Of a DNA stretch of 35,227 nucleotides, positions 26,246 to 35,227 are shown piece after piece; positions within the stretch are counted from its first letter, which is position 1, and each line of letters opens with the position of its first letter. This DNA is from Alphaproteobacteria bacterium (GTDB lineage: Bacteria; Pseudomonadota; Alphaproteobacteria; Rhodospirillales; 2-02-FULL-58-16), in contig JAJRSS010000189.1 in NCBI GenBank assembly GCA_024278615.1, positions 1-35,227 of the forward strand, in the 5' to 3' direction. A program made the translations under genes and the position numbers. The notes beneath the pieces were generated by a model. That model did not search any database. It was not told the DNA's origin and saw nothing but the letters and a program-made list of their open reading frames with translations.

Positions 26246-29200
26246 TCAATTATCCAACCGCTTCGCCGGGGCCTCGATCAGTCTGGAAAAGTGGCCTTGA
26301 ACCGTAGCCGCGGCGGCAGAAATTTTTGCCTTGAGAAGGGAGAAGGTTTCAACACCGCCCACCCGCGCCAGGGTTTTGCGAAGGGCTTCGGGAACATCGC
26401 TTTCCGGCTTGTTTCCCAATTCCTTGGCCATGGTCAGGCGCAGCATGGCCTGAAGCGGCTGCCACAGGTCCAGGGCGCCGATCAGGTCGGAAGCCACCTT
26501 CGGCTCCAACAGGCCCAAATCCCCAATCCGCTTCAGCGCCATTCGGGTATTCGGCGAGAGAACTTGCGGATGATCCGGCCCGTGCCTGAGTTGCAGGTAT
26601 TGGGCGATGAATTCCACATCCACCAGGCCGCCTCGAAGGTGTTTCAGGTCCCACGGCATCGTGCTTCCATGTTCCGCGGCCATGCGGGCCCGCATGTCGG
26701 CGACATCCCGAAGCAACGCATCGGTGTCCCGGGGCCGGGTCAAAACATCGCGAATTGTGGATTCAACCCGCAAGCGGAGTTCCTCGGGTCCGGCAACCAC
26801 CCGGGCGCGGGTCAGGGCCATGTGCTCCCATGTCCATGCGGTCTCCAGGTTGTATTTGACGAAGGCTTCCAGGCTGGAGGCGATGGGCCCCGCGTTGCCG
26901 GAAGGACGCAACCGCATGTCCACGTCATAAAGCTGCCCTTCGGCGGTCGGCGCGGTGATGGCGTTGATCAACCGTTGGCTCAGGCGGGCGAAATATTGGC
27001 TGGGGGGAAGGGGGCGTTCGCCGTTCGACGATTCCGCATCGGGAGGACAGGTATAGACAAAAACCAAATCCAGGTCCGATGCCGGCGTCATTTCCCGTCC
27101 GCCCAACTTGCCCAGGGCAATGACGGCCATGCCCGAACCGGCGATGGCCCCGTGCCGTCGCCTGAATTCGGCTTCCATGCGGGGCAGCAGCCGGCTGATG
27201 ATGGTCTCGGCGATGTCGCTTAGGGCCCGGGCGCATTCCCCGGCGGGAAGGTGGCCGTTCAGAAACTGTACGCCGACCTGGAATTTCCGGTCGCCCGCCC
27301 AACGGCGGCTCAAGTCCAGGATATCTTCCGTATCGCGGGCTTCGGTCAGGTGCTTGTCCAGGTCCTGGTCCAGTTCTTCCGCATGGGGCAGGGGCGCCAG
27401 GAAGTCGGCGTTCAGCACCCCATCGAGAAGGGCCGGCCGGCGGCTCAGGCTTTCGGCGAGGCGCGGTGCGGCGCCCATGATCCCCGCTACCAGGTTGAGC
27501 AACTGCGGGTTTGAGTGGAACATGGAAAAAAGCTGAATCCCGGACGGCAGGTGGGACAGGAACTCATCGAACTTGAAAAATGCCATGTCCGGGTCGGGCG
27601 TGCCCGAAAGCTCTGTCACCAGCGTGGGCATGAGTTCGGTCAGCAATTCGCGGGCACGGGCGCTGCGGGTGGACCGGTATCGCCCGTGATGCCAGCCCCG
27701 GATGGCGTCGTCCACCGCCTTGGTGTTTTGGTATCCTAGCCCGGCCAGGGTTTCCAAGGTCTCCGGGTCGGGATCGCCGCCGGTGAAAACAAGGTTTCCG
27801 GCGACCGGCCCGGCGGCGCTGAGGGCCGGCGCGTCCTCGAACAGGTTTGCATAATGGGTTTCCACCCGGTGCAGGTGGGCGAAGGCGGCCTCGGTAAATT
27901 CCTCCAGGTCATCGTATCCGAGAAACCGGGACAATCCGGTCAGTCCCTGGGTATCGCTGGGCAGGGTGTGGGTCTGTTCATCACCAATCATCTGCAGGCG
28001 GTGTTCGACCCGGCGTAAAAACCGGTATGCGGCGATGAGGTCTTCGGCCGTTTCGGCGGTTATCTGCCCCAGCCCGGCGAGGGTGCGCAGGACCTCCACC
28101 GTTTTGGCGCCGCGAAGGCTGGGTTCACGGCCGCCCCAGATGAGTTGCTGGGTCTGGACAAAAAATTCGATTTCACGGATGCCGCCGCGGCCCAACTTGA
28201 TGTTGTGGCCGGCGACCGCAATACGGGCGCCGCCCCGGTAGGCGTTGATCTGGCGCTTGATGGAATGGATGTCCTGTATGGCGGCGAAATCAAGGTTTTT
28301 GCGCCATACAAAAGGTTTCAGCCGGGCCAGGAAATCATCGCCGGCTTCCAGATCGCCGGCGATGGGCCGGGCCTTGATCATCGCCGCCCGCTCCCAATTC
28401 TGTCCCAGGGTTTCATAGTAGGTTTCCGCCGCTTCGGCGGAAATGGCCAGGGGGGTGGAACCGGGGTCCGGCCTGAGTCTCAGGTCGGTACGAAAGACGT
28501 ATCCATCGGTTGTGCGTTCGTCCAGCAGCTTGACAAGGCCACGGGCCAGCCGGACGAAATTGTTTTGAAGCTTTTCCGGGGCATCCGTTTTAACGCGTTC
28601 CCGGTCAAAGAGGATGATCAGGTCTATGTCGCTGGAATAATTCAACTCGCCCGCGCCCAGTTTACCCATGGCGAGCACGATCATTCCAGAACCTCTTTCG
28701 GGGTCCTCTGGGTGGGGAAGGACAAAGGCGCCATTCGCGGCCGCGGAGCGAAGCAGGTGCGACACCGCCAGGCGAAGCGCTTGCCGGGCGAAATCCGATA
28801 AAGCGCCGGTAATCCGCTCCAGGGGCCAGGCGCCGGCCACGTCGGCGGCGGCGACGGCAAGGGCCATTTTCCGCTTGGCGATCCTGAGGGTGCGGGCCAG
28901 GGTTGCCTCGTCAAGGGATTGCTTGTGAATACAGGCAATTTCCTCCATAACCCGCCCGGTTGCGGAGTCGGGCCCCTCGGTGAGGATCATGTGGGTGAAC
29001 GCCGGCTCCGCCAGAATGGACTGGGTCAGGTAAGGGCTATTGCCGAAAATGGCCTCCAGAAAGCACCGCCCGGCGCTTTCGGCGGTGTGCTGGTTCGAAT
29101 CACGGCCAACAGCCTGGGCGAAGGCCCTGATTTCCGGGTTTCCGGTACCTTCCGCGGCTTCGATCCAGAACTCCATTCCACGGGCGGCGCTGTCGGGATC

Positions 29201-29278
29201 GGCCGCCGCTGGCAGGTCCTTTTGCTCGGATGCGAGGCGGAAATGGTGCATATTCCTGTTCTCTGGCCTGCCGCACAC
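26246..29278 (-). CDS. glnE: Bifunctional glutamine synthetase adenylyltransferase/adenylyl-removing enzyme
   Basis: Two nucleotidyltransferase motifs: GMIVLAMGKLGAGELNYSSDIDLIILFD and GMAVIALGKLGGREMTPASDLDLVFVY; 1010 aa. A slightly internal start is possible. Confidence 0.95.
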   Translation of the reverse strand: MCGRPENRNMHHFRLASEQKDLPAAADPDSAARGMEFWIEAAEGTGNPEIRAFAQAVGRDSNQHTAESAGRCFLEAIFGNSPYLTQSILAEPAFTHMILTEGPDSATGRVMEEIACIHKQSLDEATLARTLRIAKRKMALAVAAADVAGAWPLERITGALSDFARQALRLAVSHLLRSAAANGAFVLPHPEDPERGSGMIVLAMGKLGAGELNYSSDIDLIILFDRERVKTDAPEKLQNNFVRLARGLVKLLDERTTDGYVFRTDLRLRPDPGSTPLAISAEAAETYYETLGQNWERAAMIKARPIAGDLEAGDDFLARLKPFVWRKNLDFAAIQDIHSIKRQINAYRGGARIAVAGHNIKLGRGGIREIEFFVQTQQLIWGGREPSLRGAKTVEVLRTLAGLGQITAETAEDLIAAYRFLRRVEHRLQMIGDEQTHTLPSDTQGLTGLSRFLGYDDLEEFTEAAFAHLHRVETHYANLFEDAPALSAAGPVAGNLVFTGGDPDPETLETLAGLGYQNTKAVDDAIRGWHHGRYRSTRSARARELLTELMPTLVTELSGTPDPDMAFFKFDEFLSHLPSGIQLFSMFHSNPQLLNLVAGIMGAAPRLAESLSRRPALLDGVLNADFLAPLPHAEELDQDLDKHLTEARDTEDILDLSRRWAGDRKFQVGVQFLNGHLPAGECARALSDIAETIISRLLPRMEAEFRRRHGAIAGSGMAVIALGKLGGREMTPASDLDLVFVYTCPPDAESSNGERPLPPSQYFARLSQRLINAITAPTAEGQLYDVDMRLRPSGNAGPIASSLEAFVKYNLETAWTWEHMALTRARVVAGPEELRLRVESTIRDVLTRPRDTDALLRDVADMRARMAAEHGSTMPWDLKHLRGGLVDVEFIAQYLQLRHGPDHPQVLSPNTRMALKRIGDLGLLEPKVASDLIGALDLWQPLQAMLRLTMAKELGNKPESDVPEALRKTLARVGGVETFSLLKAKISAAAATVQGHFSRLIEAPAKRLDN

Positions 29279-29332
29279 TGCGGGATGGTGTGCCGGTGGT
29301 CAAGACAGCGACGGCTATAAAAAGGGTCTAAG

Positions 29333-32300
29333 GTGATCAGGCGCACGTTTCGGAAAGTTATCCAGATACTGGGCGGCTTGGGGGCAGGGTTGGCCGTCGT
29401 CATGGTGCTGGTTGCCTGGAACCTGTCCCAGGGCCCCATCTCTCTTTCCTTTCTGACGCCTTATATCGAGAAAAGCCTGGATTCACTCCATTCGGCGTTC
29501 CGGTTCCGCCTCGACGATACCATTCTGACCTGGGCCGGCTGGAAACGGGCGCTGGATATTCGCGTCGTTAACGTCAGGGCCATAGGTTCCGATGGGGTCG
29601 TCATTGCGCGGATACCCGAGTTGTCTTTGTCGTTAAGCGCCGGCGCCCTGATGAGCGGCGTCGCCGCACCCCGGCGGATAGAATTGTTCCGCCCCAGCCT
29701 GTTGATCCTGCGCCGCCGGGACGGAAGCTTCGAAATAGGGTTCGAGGAGGGGGGTGAGTTTTCACCGCTGATCTTCAAGGGACTGTTGGCCCAGCTTCTG
29801 GCCGAACCGGACCCCAGCCAGGCCATGAGCTATCTGACCAGAGTCAATATCGTCGACGCCAACCTGACGGTGATTGACGAACGGTTAAGGGTTTCCTGGC
29901 GCGCGCCGTCCACCCAGGTTGGGCTTCGGCGCGACAGCACCGGGATCAAGGGGGAGGTCTCCCTGGACTTGCAGGTGGAAGGCCAGGAAACCCACATCAC
30001 CGTTCTGGGAGGGTACCTGGCGGCAAGCCAGAGGCTGGACCTGGGGATCGCCTTTGGTGAAATATCACCCGTGGTTTTCTCCACCCTGGCGCCTGAACTG
30101 GTGGGACTTTCAGCCCTGGAGGTACCGGTCCAGGGAACCGCGACGGTCAGCTTGACCGCCGGCGGCCTTGAAAGCATTGGCTTCGATCTCAACAGCGGCA
30201 AGGGCCATATATCCTTGCCCGCGCCCCTGGCGCAGCGCGTCAGCGTCAAGGAGATGCAACTCAGCGGCCGCTACGAAGGCGAAAGCCGCCTTCTGGAAAT
30301 CGAAAACCTGTACCTGGATTTAGGTAAAGGTGGAAAAATCAGTTTGCCGACTGCGGGGGGTCATCGCCTGCCGGTTAATTGGCTGCGCGTGCGGGGCCGC
30401 TACCTGGGGCGGGATGACCGGCTGGAAGTGGATTCCCTCGACTCCAGCCTGCATGGTCCGACCGCCAGTCTCAGCGCCGTCATCAACAATGTAAACGGCA
30501 GGATGGCTATCGATGCGAAAGGGACCATTCAAAATGTTCCCCTGGACAGGGTGGGAAAATATTGGCCCGCCGTATGGGGAGCCGATGCCCACGATTGGAT
30601 CATGTCCAACCTTTCGGACGGGGTTCTCCGCGAAGTTTCGACCAACGTCAGCCTGCGAACCGACGATAAGGGCAGCCTGGAAGTCACGTCGTTGAGTGGC
30701 GGCATGGTGTTGGAAAATATTACCGTCGACTATCTGACGCCCATGCCCAAGGTAAAAGGCTTGAATGGAACCGCCACCTACGACGAAAAGACGCTGAGCA
30801 TCAAGATAAGCAGTGGCGGCTCCAATGGGCTGAGCGTACGCGAAGGCGCGGTAGTCTTCACCGGCCTGGATGAGTTCGATCAATTCATCGATATCGATCT
30901 CATGATTGACGGTTCGGTGCGGGACACCCTGGCCCTCGTTGACCATCAACCCCTGGGGTATGTTTCCGCCCTGGGGCTGGATCCGGCGGAGACCTATGGA
31001 AATGCGGAAACCCGCCTCAAGTTGAACTTCATTCTTGAAAAAACGCTGACCCAGGATCAGGTCAAGGTATCGGCGGAGTCTACCATCAAGGACGCAACCA
31101 TCACCGACGTGGTGCTGGGCCTGGATATTACGGGCGGCGATTTGAACCTCAAAGTCGACAACCGGGGTATGGATGTGGTCGGCAAGGTCAGTTTCGGCAC
31201 CATTCAGTCCACATTATCCTGGCAGGAAAACTTCGGCGATGAACGGGAATTCAAAAGCCGCTACCTGATCCAGGGGAGCGTCGGGGACAACCAGCGGACC
31301 GGCGAGCTGGGCTTCGATTTTCCCCCGTTCTGGGGCGACGTGGTAAAGGGCACCATGGGCGCCACCCTTCGCTTTACGGTTCTGGATGATCACGCCAGCC
31401 ACCTGGAAGTCAGCCTGGACCTGGCCGAGGTAGCCCTGGCCCTGCCGGCGGTGGGCTGGTCCAAGGCCGTTGGCGTACCCGGTTCGGCCCAGGTGGACCT
31501 TCGCCTCCTGGACAAGAAAATCAAGGAGGTTTCCCGATTTACGGTCAACGCCGGGGACCTCGCCGTGGACGGATCGGTCAGCTATACCGCCAACGGCACG
31601 GGCGCGTTGGAAAGAATCGATTTCGACCGCTTCGCTTTCGGACAAACCGACCTGAAGGGCGCGTTGATTCCGGTGGGAGCCAACGGCTGGACCATCAGTG
31701 TTCACGGCAAGAGCCTGGACCTGGAGCCGCTGTTGAACACCTTGATGAACGGAGAGGACAAAGAAAAAGATGCCGCCGGCGAGGCAAAAGAAGAGCCGCC
31801 AAAACCAAGCTTCAGCCTTTCCGCCGATGTGGAAAGTGTGTGGATAGGCCCGGGGCGGCGGGCCAAGGCGGTCAGCGGCACGCTTATCAATGACGGAAAA
31901 ATCTGGAAACGGGTCCGGCTGAAGGGGCTTGCCGGGGACAGCAAACCTTTTGAAATCAAGATCGAACCGACGGCTGGGGGCAACCGCAAGCTGTCGGTTA
32001 ACGCCGCCGATGCGGGCGCCATTTTGAAGACCTTCGATATCTATGACAACATGGTCGGCGGGACCCTGGTGTTAACCGGGGAATTCGATGACAAGAAGTT
32101 GGAATCGCCGTTGACGGGGCGCCTCTCGGTTGAGAAATACCGGATTATCAAAGCGCCGACCCTGGCCCATCTGGTCAGTATCATGGCCCTGACCGGCATC
32201 TTGGACAGCCTGCAGGGGGAGGGGCTGGGATTTTCAGTTCTCGATGTGCCGTTTGTCTTCAAGAGCGGCGTGCTGAACATCGAAAGTGCCCAGGCGTCGG

Positions 32301-32629
32301 GATTATCCCTCGGCTTTACGGCTTCCGGCAAAATTTACACCCGAACCGATATCATGGAATTGAAGGGCACCATCGTGCCCGCCTACCTGATTAACAGCGC
32401 CCTCGGCAAGATACCCATTCTGGGCGCCCTGTTCACCGGTGGCGAGAAGGGGGGAGGGGTGTTTGCTTCAACTTACAGCATAACCGGCCCTATCGAAGAC
32501 CCGGAAATCAAGACCAATCACCTGACGGCGCTGGCGCCGGGGTTGCTGAGACGGCTTTTCGGCGGTTTCGGACAGGTTGAAGGCTCCCCTGCCCAGCCGG
32601 TTATTCCGGGCTCCGAAGCCAACGACTGA
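29333..32629 (+). CDS. Large AsmA/YhdP-like (DUF3971-type) inner-membrane-anchored protein
   Basis: N-terminal TM, about 1100 aa of beta-rich repeats, AsmA-like C-terminus (GTLVLTGEFDDKKLESPLTGRLSVEKYRIIKAPTLAHLVSIMALTGILDSLQGEGLGFSVLDVPFVFKSGVLNIESAQASG). GTG start. Confidence 0.8.
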   Translation: MIRRTFRKVIQILGGLGAGLAVVMVLVAWNLSQGPISLSFLTPYIEKSLDSLHSAFRFRLDDTILTWAGWKRALDIRVVNVRAIGSDGVVIARIPELSLSLSAGALMSGVAAPRRIELFRPSLLILRRRDGSFEIGFEEGGEFSPLIFKGLLAQLLAEPDPSQAMSYLTRVNIVDANLTVIDERLRVSWRAPSTQVGLRRDSTGIKGEVSLDLQVEGQETHITVLGGYLAASQRLDLGIAFGEISPVVFSTLAPELVGLSALEVPVQGTATVSLTAGGLESIGFDLNSGKGHISLPAPLAQRVSVKEMQLSGRYEGESRLLEIENLYLDLGKGGKISLPTAGGHRLPVNWLRVRGRYLGRDDRLEVDSLDSSLHGPTASLSAVINNVNGRMAIDAKGTIQNVPLDRVGKYWPAVWGADAHDWIMSNLSDGVLREVSTNVSLRTDDKGSLEVTSLSGGMVLENITVDYLTPMPKVKGLNGTATYDEKTLSIKISSGGSNGLSVREGAVVFTGLDEFDQFIDIDLMIDGSVRDTLALVDHQPLGYVSALGLDPAETYGNAETRLKLNFILEKTLTQDQVKVSAESTIKDATITDVVLGLDITGGDLNLKVDNRGMDVVGKVSFGTIQSTLSWQENFGDEREFKSRYLIQGSVGDNQRTGELGFDFPPFWGDVVKGTMGATLRFTVLDDHASHLEVSLDLAEVALALPAVGWSKAVGVPGSAQVDLRLLDKKIKEVSRFTVNAGDLAVDGSVSYTANGTGALERIDFDRFAFGQTDLKGALIPVGANGWTISVHGKSLDLEPLLNTLMNGEDKEKDAAGEAKEEPPKPSFSLSADVESVWIGPGRRAKAVSGTLINDGKIWKRVRLKGLAGDSKPFEIKIEPTAGGNRKLSVNAADAGAILKTFDIYDNMVGGTLVLTGEFDDKKLESPLTGRLSVEKYRIIKAPTLAHLVSIMALTGILDSLQGEGLGFSVLDVPFVFKSGVLNIESAQASGLSLGFTASGKIYTRTDIMELKGTIVPAYLINSALGKIPILGALFTGGEKGGGVFASTYSITGPIEDPEIKTNHLTALAPGLLRRLFGGFGQVEGSPAQPVIPGSEAND

Positions 32630-32711
32630 CCGCTCCTCGGTATCAGCCCGGGGGCGCGAAAACCTGATCGTCACCGGGCAATCGGGAGTTTGCCGGAGGG
32701 ACGGCAACTTC

Positions 32712-33581
32712 CTATTCGCTGTCGACGTGGGATTTACGCAATTCCTCCAGCCGTTCCAGGCGTTCGCGGACTTCCGGCCACCGGCGCTGGTTGACAGCGG
32801 CGACCAGCGCTTCGATCAATACCAATGTCGCGGCGGCTGAATCCCAGATCGAGGGAACCTCGATATGGACGGGAAAGACATATTCGGCGACGTTGGTTAT
32901 GGGTGACAGCCAGCGGTCGGTCAACAAAATGACCGTCGCCTTGCGCCGCACGGCCTGCCTGGCGAAATGGATCACGTCGTCTTGGTAGCGGCGGATATCA
33001 AATATCAGGAAGACATCGCCTTCGCCGACGTTGAGCAGGGTTTCCAGCCAGAATGCCGGCTGTCCGCCGATATGCTGTACATCCTGGCGGATGGCATGCA
33101 GGTGCAGGTACAGGTACTGCGCCAGGGCGTCGGTAAAACGGCCGCCAAGAACGTAAACGGGACGCTGCCGGTCCGACAGGATATCCACCACCGCGTCAAA
33201 ATCCGCCCGCGATACCTGTTCCATGGTGCGGCGGATATTGCGCAGCGCCGTATCCATGTATCCGCCGAGGAAATCCGCCTTCCCCCCGGCGACGGAATCT
33301 TCGCCGGGCTGCTTGGTAAGCGGGGACTGGAACTGGGCTTCCAGTTCCTGGCGTATGGCCTGTTGGAATTCGGGGTAGCCGGTGTACCCCAGCTTGCTGA
33401 TGAAGCGGTGGACCGTGGGTCCGCTGACCGAAGACTTGCGGGCGACCTCCGACAGGGTTTCCAGTCCGGCGACCGGATAATTGGCGAGGATCGCATCGGC
33501 GACCTTGCGTTCCGTTGGCGTCAGATGGGGCATTCCCTGACGGATTTCACCGGCGACGGACCAGGTGCGCGATGGTTTCAA
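32712..33581 (-). CDS. MurR/RpiR-family transcriptional regulator (HTH + SIS domain)
   Basis: N-terminal HTH_6: LTPTERKVADAILANYPVAGLETLSEVARKSSVSGPTVHRFISKLGYTGYPEFQQAIRQEL; SIS domain: RQRPVYVLGGRFTDALAQYLYLHLHAIR...GDVFLIFDIRRYQDDVIHFARQAVRRKATVILLTDRW. Confidence 0.93.
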   Translation of the reverse strand: MKPSRTWSVAGEIRQGMPHLTPTERKVADAILANYPVAGLETLSEVARKSSVSGPTVHRFISKLGYTGYPEFQQAIRQELEAQFQSPLTKQPGEDSVAGGKADFLGGYMDTALRNIRRTMEQVSRADFDAVVDILSDRQRPVYVLGGRFTDALAQYLYLHLHAIRQDVQHIGGQPAFWLETLLNVGEGDVFLIFDIRRYQDDVIHFARQAVRRKATVILLTDRWLSPITNVAEYVFPVHIEVPSIWDSAAATLVLIEALVAAVNQRRWPEVRERLERLEELRKSHVDSE

Positions 33582-33603
33582 CGAAATGCCCTCCTGCCGG
33601 TGA

Positions 33604-33621
33604 TTGTAACAAATTTTACAA
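33604..33621. promoter_or_regulatory. Operator-like palindrome upstream of the RpiR-family gene
   Basis: TTGTAA-CAAATT-TTACAA, perfect 6-bp inverted half sites, 22 nt upstream of the rpiR-like start codon, in the divergent intergenic region shared with the TRAP gene. Confidence 0.5.
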
Positions 33622-34046
33622 CAAGCATGAAAGCCTCGCGAAAGGGGCTGATTTTTCGAATTTCCCCCAATCCACTGCTATGACAGGGCGACATTGCGTG
33701 CAATAATGCCGCCAATTGGGATTTTTCCCACTTTCCCGGTTGACGGGAGGGAGAAAACTTGAAAAGATTTTTACAGGTTCGGCGGCATAAAACCGGACTA
33801 AACGGCAAGGCCGCCGCGGACATAATAATACAGGGGGCCGATCGGAATGGAGAATTCCGGTCCATGTTGTTGGATTTGTCTATCTAGCCGAGTCAGGTAT
33901 GAAAAACCGCGCGGGGCGCCGGGGGCTGCCCTTTGCCACGCGTTCGATACTTGGTAAAAGGGGAAGTCCAATAGTATTTTTTTCCAACAAAACAGTGAAA
34001 TCACAGTCAGGCGTTAACTTTAACCCCAAGAAGGGAGGCAGCTAAA

Positions 34047-35126
34047 ATGAAGAAGAGTGAAACGAAGAAAAGCGGTATAAATAAAAGGCGTAATTTTCTT
34101 AAGAAAGCTGGCATGGCAACGGCGGGCGCGGTAGCGGCCACAACCCTGAGCGCACCCCATGTGAAGGCGCAAAAGACCATTAAGTGGCGCCTGCAAACCT
34201 ATGCCGGCCCGGCCTTGGCGGCGCATGTCATCAAGCCGTCGATCGATGCGTTCAACAAGGTCGCCAACGGCGAAATGGTGATCGAGCTGTACACCGCTGA
34301 CCAATTGGTGCCCACCGGGGAGCTTTTCCGGGCCATGCAGAAAGGCACCATTGACGCGGTGCAAAGCGACGATGATTCGATTGCCGCGCCGACGGACGTT
34401 TCCGTGTTCGGCGGTTACTTCCCCTTCGCCACCCGCTATTCCCTTGATGTGCCGGTGCTGTTCAACCAGTACGGACTGAGGGAAATCTGGGAAGAAGCCT
34501 ACGGCGAAGTGGAAAACGTCAAATGGCTGAGCGCCGGTGCCTGGGACCCGTGCCACTTTAACACGGTCAATCCGATCCGCAGCCTTGCCGACCTCAAGGG
34601 CCTGCGCGTATTCACCTTCCCCACCGCCGGCAAGTTCCTGTCGCGCTTCGGCGTTATCCCCGTGACTCTGCCGTGGGAAGACATCGAGGTGGCGGTTCAG
34701 ACCGGCGAACTGGACGGCATCGCCTGGTCCGGCATCACCGAGGATTACACCGTTGGCTGGGCCGATGTGACCAATTACTTCCTCACCAACAACATTTCCG
34801 GTGCTTGGATCGGGTCCTATTTCGCCAACGAAGAGAGATGGAACGCCATACCGGCGCACCTGCAGGAACTGTTCAAGTTATGCATGGACAGCTCCCACTA
34901 CTACCGCCAGTACTGGTACTGGGGCGGCGAAGCGGACCTTCGCACCAATGGCACCAAGCTGAAGCTCACCTCGATCCCCGACGCGGAGTGGGCGACGGTG
35001 GAAGCGGAAGCGCTGAAATTCTGGGATGAGATTGCCGCCAAGAGCCCAAGGTCGGCCAAGGTGGTCGGTATCTTCAAGAAATACAACGAGGTCATGGCAA
35101 AAGCCGGCCGTCCGTACCGGTATTGA
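34047..35126 (+). CDS. Tat-exported TRAP transporter substrate-binding protein (DctP family)
   Basis: Twin-arginine signal NKRRNFLKKAGMATAGAVAATTLSAPHVKAQ. DctP-fold features (GTIDAVQSDDDS, SLADLKGLRVFTFPTAGKFLSRFGVIPVTLPWEDIEVAVQTGELDGIAWSG). SD GGGAGG at 34033-34038. Confidence 0.92.
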   Translation: MKKSETKKSGINKRRNFLKKAGMATAGAVAATTLSAPHVKAQKTIKWRLQTYAGPALAAHVIKPSIDAFNKVANGEMVIELYTADQLVPTGELFRAMQKGTIDAVQSDDDSIAAPTDVSVFGGYFPFATRYSLDVPVLFNQYGLREIWEEAYGEVENVKWLSAGAWDPCHFNTVNPIRSLADLKGLRVFTFPTAGKFLSRFGVIPVTLPWEDIEVAVQTGELDGIAWSGITEDYTVGWADVTNYFLTNNISGAWIGSYFANEERWNAIPAHLQELFKLCMDSSHYYRQYWYWGGEADLRTNGTKLKLTSIPDAEWATVEAEALKFWDEIAAKSPRSAKVVGIFKKYNEVMAKAGRPYRY

Positions 35127-35159
35127 TAACCCTGGCGTCATATTGAAAGACGCCGGCTT

Positions 35160-35189
35160 GGCGGCTGCCGAATATAACCGGCAGCCGCC
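35160..35189 (+). terminator. Strong hairpin downstream of TRAP SBP gene (putative terminator or processing/stabilising stem-loop)
   Basis: Perfect 11-bp inverted repeat GGCGGCTGCCG (35160-35170) / CGGCAGCCGCC (35179-35189). No strong T run follows. Confidence 0.5.
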
Positions 35190-35227
35190 GCGCTTTCGGT
35201 GCGCATGGGGCAGTGCAATTCAGTTCC

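Noticed and set aside
26222-27223. 333-aa plus-strand ORF
   Set aside because: Shadow frame opposite the glnE 3' half.

Overview
This window reads as a GC-rich alphaproteobacterial chromosome segment (Rhodospirillales-like by gene content; this is inference). Most of it is housekeeping or accessory coding sequence. I see no tRNA, rRNA, CRISPR array, transposase or phage genes. In order: partial TolC-type outer membrane protein; LapG-like transglutaminase-type cysteine protease split by one in-frame TAA; LuxR-type regulator with an atypical receiver domain; trypsin-like protease with a C-terminal peptidoglycan-binding-like domain; MttB-family methyltransferase; EamA transporter; purC; CpdA-like phosphodiesterase; DUF3047-like lipoprotein; M48 protease; gamma-glutamyltransferase homologue lacking hallmark catalytic residues; class I/II aminotransferase; a three-gene cluster of two DUF1573-type proteins and a thioredoxin-like/CcdA fusion; rne; amiC; mrcA; prfB with a +1 programmed frameshift that the ORF track misses; fliL; a small unknown gene; glnE; a large AsmA/YhdP-like protein; an RpiR-family regulator; and a Tat-exported TRAP substrate-binding protein. 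The best candidates for follow-up are the DUF1573 x2 + Trx/CcdA cluster, the interrupted LapG-like gene, and the degenerate GGT lipoprotein.
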